8,159 bases of DNA from Pedobacter sp. (GTDB taxonomy: Bacteria; Bacteroidota; Bacteroidia; Sphingobacteriales; Sphingobacteriaceae). A program made the translations under genes and the position numbers. The notes beneath the pieces are model-generated. The model saw nothing but the letters and a program-made list of their open reading frames with translations. It ran no database searches and had not been told where the DNA came from. Each line of letters opens with the position of its first letter. Within the stretch, counting starts at the first letter, position 1. Below are positions 5,157 to 8,159 of this stretch, piece by piece. The stretch lies in NCBI GenBank assembly GCA_004295885.1, contig SEDG01000118.1:1-8159 (forward strand), written 5' to 3'.

Positions 5157-5169
5157 TCAGCATTGCTGA
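5157..5169. promoter_or_regulatory. Palindrome TCAGCATTGCTGA in the tatD promoter
   Basis: Perfect 6-bp arms TCAGCA and TGCTGA flank one central base, 11 bp upstream of the -7 box where the spacer and -33 region should be. A regulator bound here would block the promoter. It is a single short site in AT-rich DNA, so the operator reading is tentative. Confidence 0.3.
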
Positions 5170-5180
5170 AAATTGGGCAT

Positions 5181-5212
5181 AAAAAAACCCTGTCCATTTA
5201 AGAACAGGGTTT
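5181..5212 (-). terminator. Intrinsic terminator of the nrnA-FKBP transcript
   Basis: Read on the minus strand, a perfect 9-bp stem AAACCCTGT/ACAGGGTTT (5204-5212 with 5185-5193) with a 10-base loop is followed by seven T (5187-5181). It begins 20 bp after the FKBP stop codon. The other strand shows a weaker T run after the stem, but no + strand gene needs it. Confidence 0.85.
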
Positions 5213-5232
5213 AATATTTTTTCCTAATTTAA

Positions 5233-6225
5233 TTATGGTTTTGTTGTCACCACTGGATTTACTGGAGCAGGAGGAGCAGGCTGACCTTTAATGATGTTTA
5301 CTACTTCAACATCAAAAACAACTGGTGCATACGGACCAATACCGCCTTGTGGACTACCTTGCTCTCCCCATCCTAATTTAGAAGGAATAACAACTGTGAT
5401 TTTGCCACCTTTACCAATTAAGGTTAAAGCTTCTGTAAAACCTGGAACAGTTTGTCCTTGTACCATTTTAGTTGGGCCATAAGGTTTACCTGGTTGCAGT
5501 TTACCTGCTTCTTTAGCTTTTTTCTCATCGCTAGTGTCAAATAACTTGTATTTACCTTTAGCGTCTTTTTTAGTTAAAGTTCCAGTATAGTTTAATAATA
5601 CTGTGTCTCCCATAGCTGGTCTGTCAGCACTTCCTGGAGCAGTAATCACATAATTTAAACCACTTGGAGTTGTTTTAACTTTTAAATTGTTATCCGCAAT
5701 ATAAGTTTTGATTTTTCCTTCTTCAGCACCTTTAATTTTGTCTAAGGTAGTTTTGTAATCTGCTTGGAAAAACTCACCAGCTCTCTTTTGAAAAACCGAA
5801 TCTGCTTCACCTGCTTTTTTAGCAATTACTTTTTCAATTTTAACTGTAAAAGTGATGTATTTATCATTTTTAAACTGCTCTGGCTTAGGGTTTTTAGTAT
5901 AAAAAGCCATAGTATCCAAATTCACTTTAAAAGTCGCACTATCGCCTTCACCGAACATTAATAAAACATCGTTAATATCACCAGCATAAGTTTTTGCTTG
6001 AACTGGGAATATTTGAGCCATTTCGTTATCATAAGTGCTTGCTAAAACAGAATCTTTATCATTTTTCTGAACAAAGTTCATTTTAATTGCATCACCTACT
6101 TTAATTTTTTCTTTTCCTTCAGAATGATGAATTGTATACAACAAACCTCCTGGACCTTTTTTCTCTCTGTTGCAAGAAGCTAAGCCTAATGTAGCCGCTA
6201 AAAGAATTACTAAACTTTTTTTCAT
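5233..6225 (-). CDS. FKBP-type peptidyl-prolyl cis-trans isomerase lipoprotein with two FKBP-like regions
   Basis: Expected to help fold envelope proteins by proline isomerisation. The 330-residue protein starts with a lipoprotein signal, MKKSLVILLAATLGLASC (LASC lipobox, lipidated C18), so it is exported and membrane-anchored. Residues about 40-135 look like a degenerate FKBP domain (IKVGDAIKMNF ... YITFTVKIEKVIAK) without clear active-site residues. Residues about 188-312 are a full FKBP_C domain: GDTVLLNYTGTL (Y213), LFDTS (F229, D230), MVQGQTVPGFTEAL, GGKITVVIPSKLGWGEQG, and GPYAPVVFDVEVV. A proline-rich tail (PAPPAPVNPVVTTKP) ends the protein. The domain carries an extra lysine-rich insertion (about 232-246) in the loop after FDTS. 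It follows nrnA by 49 bp with no terminator between, and its own strong terminator follows, so it is probably the last gene of that transcript. Confidence 0.93.
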   Translation of the reverse strand: MKKSLVILLAATLGLASCNREKKGPGGLLYTIHHSEGKEKIKVGDAIKMNFVQKNDKDSVLASTYDNEMAQIFPVQAKTYAGDINDVLLMFGEGDSATFKVNLDTMAFYTKNPKPEQFKNDKYITFTVKIEKVIAKKAGEADSVFQKRAGEFFQADYKTTLDKIKGAEEGKIKTYIADNNLKVKTTPSGLNYVITAPGSADRPAMGDTVLLNYTGTLTKKDAKGKYKLFDTSDEKKAKEAGKLQPGKPYGPTKMVQGQTVPGFTEALTLIGKGGKITVVIPSKLGWGEQGSPQGGIGPYAPVVFDVEVVNIIKGQPAPPAPVNPVVTTKP

Positions 6226-6274
6226 TATGTTTTATTTGTTTTTAATTTGGTTGAAGAGCTTTCTGCTCATCTTT

Positions 6275-7285
6275 TTATTGTAATAATTGAGTTTTATATT
6301 CTGGTAATATCGATTTAAATTCGGCTATTGTATCTGCTAAATTCTTATCAGATGCTCCACCTGCAGCATTTCTGTGCCCACCACCTGCAAAGTATTTTTT
6401 ACAGATTTCGTTGGCTGGAAAATCGCCTGTAGAACGCAAAGATAATTTAACTTTATCAGTTCTTTCTATAATAAATGCGGCTAACTTAATTCCGTTGATA
6501 GACAGGGCGTAGTTTACAATGCCTTCTGTATCTCCAGTTGCAATATCATAATTTTTTAGCTCTTCTGCCGATACTGTAATTATAGCTACATTAAAATCTC
6601 TAAGTATCTCTAGTTTGTTCGTTAAACAGTGACCTAAAAAGCGTAAACGATTTTCAGATGCATTATCATACACCAACTGATGGATTCTCCAATGTTCTGC
6701 TCCCAAATCAATTAAATCTGCCGCAATGCGATAAACTGCTGATGTTGCCGATGGAAAACGGAACGAACCAGAGTCTGTCATGATACCTGTATAAAGACAA
6801 CTAGCTACATCTTTGTTAACTAACTCGCCTTCATTAAGCTCGTTGACTATAAAGTCGTAAACCAATTGAGCGGCAGCACAAGCATTGATATTCCAATGGC
6901 GATAATCATCAAAATCTTCTGGCTCTAAATGATGGTCAATCATTAATTTAAGCCCTGATGCCTGACGAATATGCTCTCCTAACTCATTTATCCTGCTTAA
7001 GGTATTAAAGTCACAGCAAAAAATTAGGTCAGCCTGATTAACTAATTCGATAGATTTTTCTTCAGCCTCTGTGTATATAATTACATCAGAGTTGTTTGGC
7101 ATCCAATGTAAAAAATCAGGGTAATCTGTTGGTGTAATTACACTTACATGATGCCCTTTTTGAATTAAAAAGGCATATAATCCCAAAGATGAGCCCATAG
7201 CATCGCCATCTGGTTTGTGATGTGTAGTAATCACAATCTTTTGTGGCGTAGCCAATAATGTCTTTAGTTCAGAGATTGATATCAT
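6275..7285 (-). CDS. nrnA: DHH-DHHA1 phosphoesterase, NrnA-type oligoribonuclease / pAp phosphatase
   Basis: A cytoplasmic Mn-dependent enzyme that degrades short RNA oligonucleotides; many members also dephosphorylate 3'-phosphoadenosine 5'-phosphate. The 336-residue length is typical. DHH domain motifs: TTHHKPDGDAMGSSLG (H22, H23, D26, D28), CCDFNTLSRI (D92), MIDHHLEP (D117-H118-H119) and TGIMTDSGSFRF (D171). The C-terminal DHHA1 domain has VKLSLRST and the substrate-binding FAGGGHRNAAGG (about 299-310). The ATG at 7285 gives the usual short lead to the first motif. It diverges from ndk over 114 bp and is followed by the FKBP lipoprotein gene. Close relatives in the same superfamily include c-di-AMP phosphodiesterases (GdpP/DhhP type); without PAS/GGDEF domains and with this length NrnA is preferred, but the exact substrate is not fixed by sequence. 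Confidence 0.9.
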   Translation of the reverse strand: MISISELKTLLATPQKIVITTHHKPDGDAMGSSLGLYAFLIQKGHHVSVITPTDYPDFLHWMPNNSDVIIYTEAEEKSIELVNQADLIFCCDFNTLSRINELGEHIRQASGLKLMIDHHLEPEDFDDYRHWNINACAAAQLVYDFIVNELNEGELVNKDVASCLYTGIMTDSGSFRFPSATSAVYRIAADLIDLGAEHWRIHQLVYDNASENRLRFLGHCLTNKLEILRDFNVAIITVSAEELKNYDIATGDTEGIVNYALSINGIKLAAFIIERTDKVKLSLRSTGDFPANEICKKYFAGGGHRNAAGGASDKNLADTIAEFKSILPEYKTQLLQ

Positions 7286-7298
7286 AATTTTTCGCCTG

Positions 7299-7306
7299 CA
7301 AAGCTA
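7299..7306 (-). promoter_or_regulatory. Putative -7 box (TAGCTTTG) of nrnA
   Basis: TAGCTTTG on the minus strand matches TAnnTTTG and ends 13 bp before ATG 7285, giving a leader of only about 8-10 nt. A -33 TTTG is not clear. It shares the divergent region with the ndk promoter. Confidence 0.5.
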
Positions 7307-7345
7307 ATAATTTTAGGTTTAATTGAGTGCTTTAATTCAGGAACC

Positions 7346-7376
7346 TTTAATATTAAGTTAAAGATTTGTACTTTTG
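7346..7376 (+). promoter_or_regulatory. Putative ndk promoter (TTTA - 19 bp - TACTTTTG)
   Basis: TACTTTTG (7369-7376) is an exact TAnnTTTG -7 box, and TTTA (7346-7349) stands at exactly 19 bp, the usual Bacteroidota spacing to the -33 TTTG. The predicted start is near 7381, leaving about 19 nt of leader before ATG 7400. This is the best-formed promoter in the window. Confidence 0.65.
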
Positions 7377-7399
7377 CAAAAAATTTGATTAAATATACA

Positions 7400-7819
7400 A
7401 TGAGTACAAATAGAACATTTACAATGATTAAGCCAGATGCAGTAGCAAATGGGCACATTGGCGCAATCATAAACGACATTACCGCAGCTGGTTTTAAAAT
7501 CATCGCATTGAAATACACAAAATTAACGCCAGAAAAAGCTGGTGAATTTTATGCAGTTCACAGTGCTCGTCCTTTTTATAATGATTTAGTAAGCTTTATG
7601 TCTTCAGGACCTATCGTTGCTGCGATCTTAGAAAAAGATAACGCTATTGAAGAATTCAGAACTTTAATCGGTGCAACTAACCCTGCCGAAGCTGCTGAAG
7701 GAACTATCCGTCAGAAATATGCAAAATCCATTGATGCAAATGCAGTTCACGGTTCTGATTCTGATGAGAACGCTCAAATTGAAGGAGATTTCTTCTTTGC
7801 TGCTGACGAACGTTTCTAA
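7400..7819 (+). CDS. ndk: Nucleoside diphosphate kinase
   Basis: Transfers the gamma phosphate from ATP to other (d)NDPs through a phospho-histidine and so supplies NTPs and dNTPs. With ATG 7400 it has 139 residues, the bacterial norm. It starts MSTNRTFTMIKPDAV (K11), then SARPFYNDLVSFMSSGP, EGTIRQKYA, and the active-site NAVHGSDS with phospho-acceptor H117, then a C-terminal FFFAADERF. The frame extends five codons upstream to a TTG at 7385, which sits close to the predicted transcription start, so the ATG is preferred. Its own promoter lies upstream and a strong terminator follows, so it is monocistronic. It is divergent from nrnA. Confidence 0.97.
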   Translation: MSTNRTFTMIKPDAVANGHIGAIINDITAAGFKIIALKYTKLTPEKAGEFYAVHSARPFYNDLVSFMSSGPIVAAILEKDNAIEEFRTLIGATNPAEAAEGTIRQKYAKSIDANAVHGSDSDENAQIEGDFFFAADERF

Positions 7820-7844
7820 GCAAACTATCAGTTAAATTACATAC

Positions 7845-7880
7845 ATAAGCACCTCATTAATTTAAGGTGCTTATTTTTTT
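7845..7880 (+). terminator. Intrinsic terminator of ndk
   Basis: A perfect 10-bp stem, ATAAGCACCT (7845-7854) with AGGTGCTTAT (7865-7874), has a 10-base loop and runs directly into seven T (7874-7880). It starts 26 bp after the ndk stop codon. Confidence 0.9.
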
Positions 7881-7908
7881 ATTTATATTTCGACCTTAAA
7901 ATAAAAGA

Positions 7909-8159
7909 ATGAAAAGAGTATTAATAACAGGAATGATAGCTGTAGCAGGTTTCAGCGTAAACGCTCAAACAGTTGCTAAAAAAACTACCGCTGCTAAAAA
8001 ACCTACAACTGCTGTAAAAAGCGTATCAAAAATAACCGCGAATAAAGCTCCATTGTTTAAAAACACATTAGACTCTGCAAGTTATGCCTTAGGGATTAAT
8101 GTAGGTAGCAGCTTTCAATCAGGTGGTTTAAAAACCATCAATTATGAGTTGTTTAACAA
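7909..8159 (+). CDS. FKBP-type PPIase with N-terminal FkpA-like domain, 5' part (cut by window end)
   Basis: Eighty-three codons from ATG 7909 run off the window. A signal peptide MKRVLITGMIAVAGFSVNAQ with cleavage probably after VNA sends it to the periplasm. A low-complexity Lys/Thr/Ala linker follows (AKKTTAAKKPTTAVKSVSK). Then TLDSASYALGINVGSSFQSG begins; a D-S-x-S-Y-A-x-G-x-x-x-G-x-x-F pattern is typical of the FKBP_N dimerisation domain that precedes FKBP_C in FkpA/Mip-like proteins. The catalytic domain is not in the window, so the PPIase call rests on the N-terminal domain only. It is separate from ndk, after the ndk terminator. The SASYALG motif is not seen in the FKBP lipoprotein at 5233-6225, so the two are different subtypes. 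Confidence 0.75.
   Translation, partial: MKRVLITGMIAVAGFSVNAQTVAKKTTAAKKPTTAVKSVSKITANKAPLFKNTLDSASYALGINVGSSFQSGGLKTINYELFN

Noticed and set aside
5135..5197. 21-codon N-terminal extension of TatD
   Set aside because: It overlaps the terminator hairpin and the tatD -7 box and lacks family similarity; the inner ATG gives the normal 255 residues.
7282..7518. Minus-strand 78-codon open frame across the start of ndk
   Set aside because: Antisense to the well-supported ndk gene and spans the divergent promoter region; a shadow frame.
7861..7891. Promoter for the second FKBP gene (TTTA - 19 bp - TATATTTC)
   Set aside because: The -7 box lacks the final G and the -33 part lies inside the ndk terminator stem; possible but too weak to list.

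Overview
The window looks like chromosomal DNA of a Bacteroidota member, most likely Sphingobacteriaceae (Pedobacter-like). The DNA is AT-rich. At least five genes have a match to the Bacteroidota -7 promoter box TAnnTTTG just upstream of the start, and none needs a Shine-Dalgarno sequence to explain its start. The protein set (DHH phosphoesterase next to an FKBP lipoprotein, type I asparaginase, MBL-rhodanese protein, YdeI-like protein) also fits that group. The taxonomic call is an inference from gene content and style; no marker gene is present.

Layout. Bases 1-144 are the tail of a probable alpha/beta hydrolase (+). Bases 145-351 are non-coding and hold two dispersed-repeat-like elements. 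Bases 352-720 encode a small one-helix membrane protein of unknown function. Bases 735-1092 are a broken DUF1905/YdeI gene whose two halves lie in different frames. A minus-strand block follows: an MBL-fold/rhodanese persulfide dioxygenase-like protein (1096-2310) that appears to have lost the middle of its rhodanese region, type I asparaginase ansA (2509-3525), an array of about four 85-90 bp repeats (3535-3870), a GxxExxY-family PD-(D/E)XK-like protein (3878-4255), tatD (4367-5134), an FKBP lipoprotein (5233-6225) and nrnA (6275-7285). Divergent from nrnA is ndk (7400-7819, +) with a strong terminator, followed by the start of a second, periplasmic FKBP-type protein (7909 onward, cut by the window end).

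How the genes fit together. nrnA and the FKBP lipoprotein gene are probably one transcript: 49 bp apart, no terminator between them, and a strong hairpin with a T tract after the second. nrnA (nanoRNA/pAp turnover) and ndk (NTP synthesis) share a 114-bp divergent promoter region. The rest is housekeeping metabolism (sulfane sulfur, asparagine, DNA/tRNA quality control) without an obvious shared pathway.

Most interesting points. (1) The GxxExxY gene lies between CACAGAG-type repeats in opposite orientations, one side expanded into a tandem array, so it looks like a repeat-bounded cassette inserted between tatD and ansA. (2) Two adjacent convergent genes (YdeI-like and MBL-rhodanese) both show internal deletions, one frameshifting and one in frame. 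(3) Two different 7-bp-period arrays sit in one 198-bp intergenic region. (4) ansA and tatD have TAnnTTTG boxes so close to the ATG that leaderless transcripts are predicted. No large novel multi-gene defence or biosynthetic system is visible.
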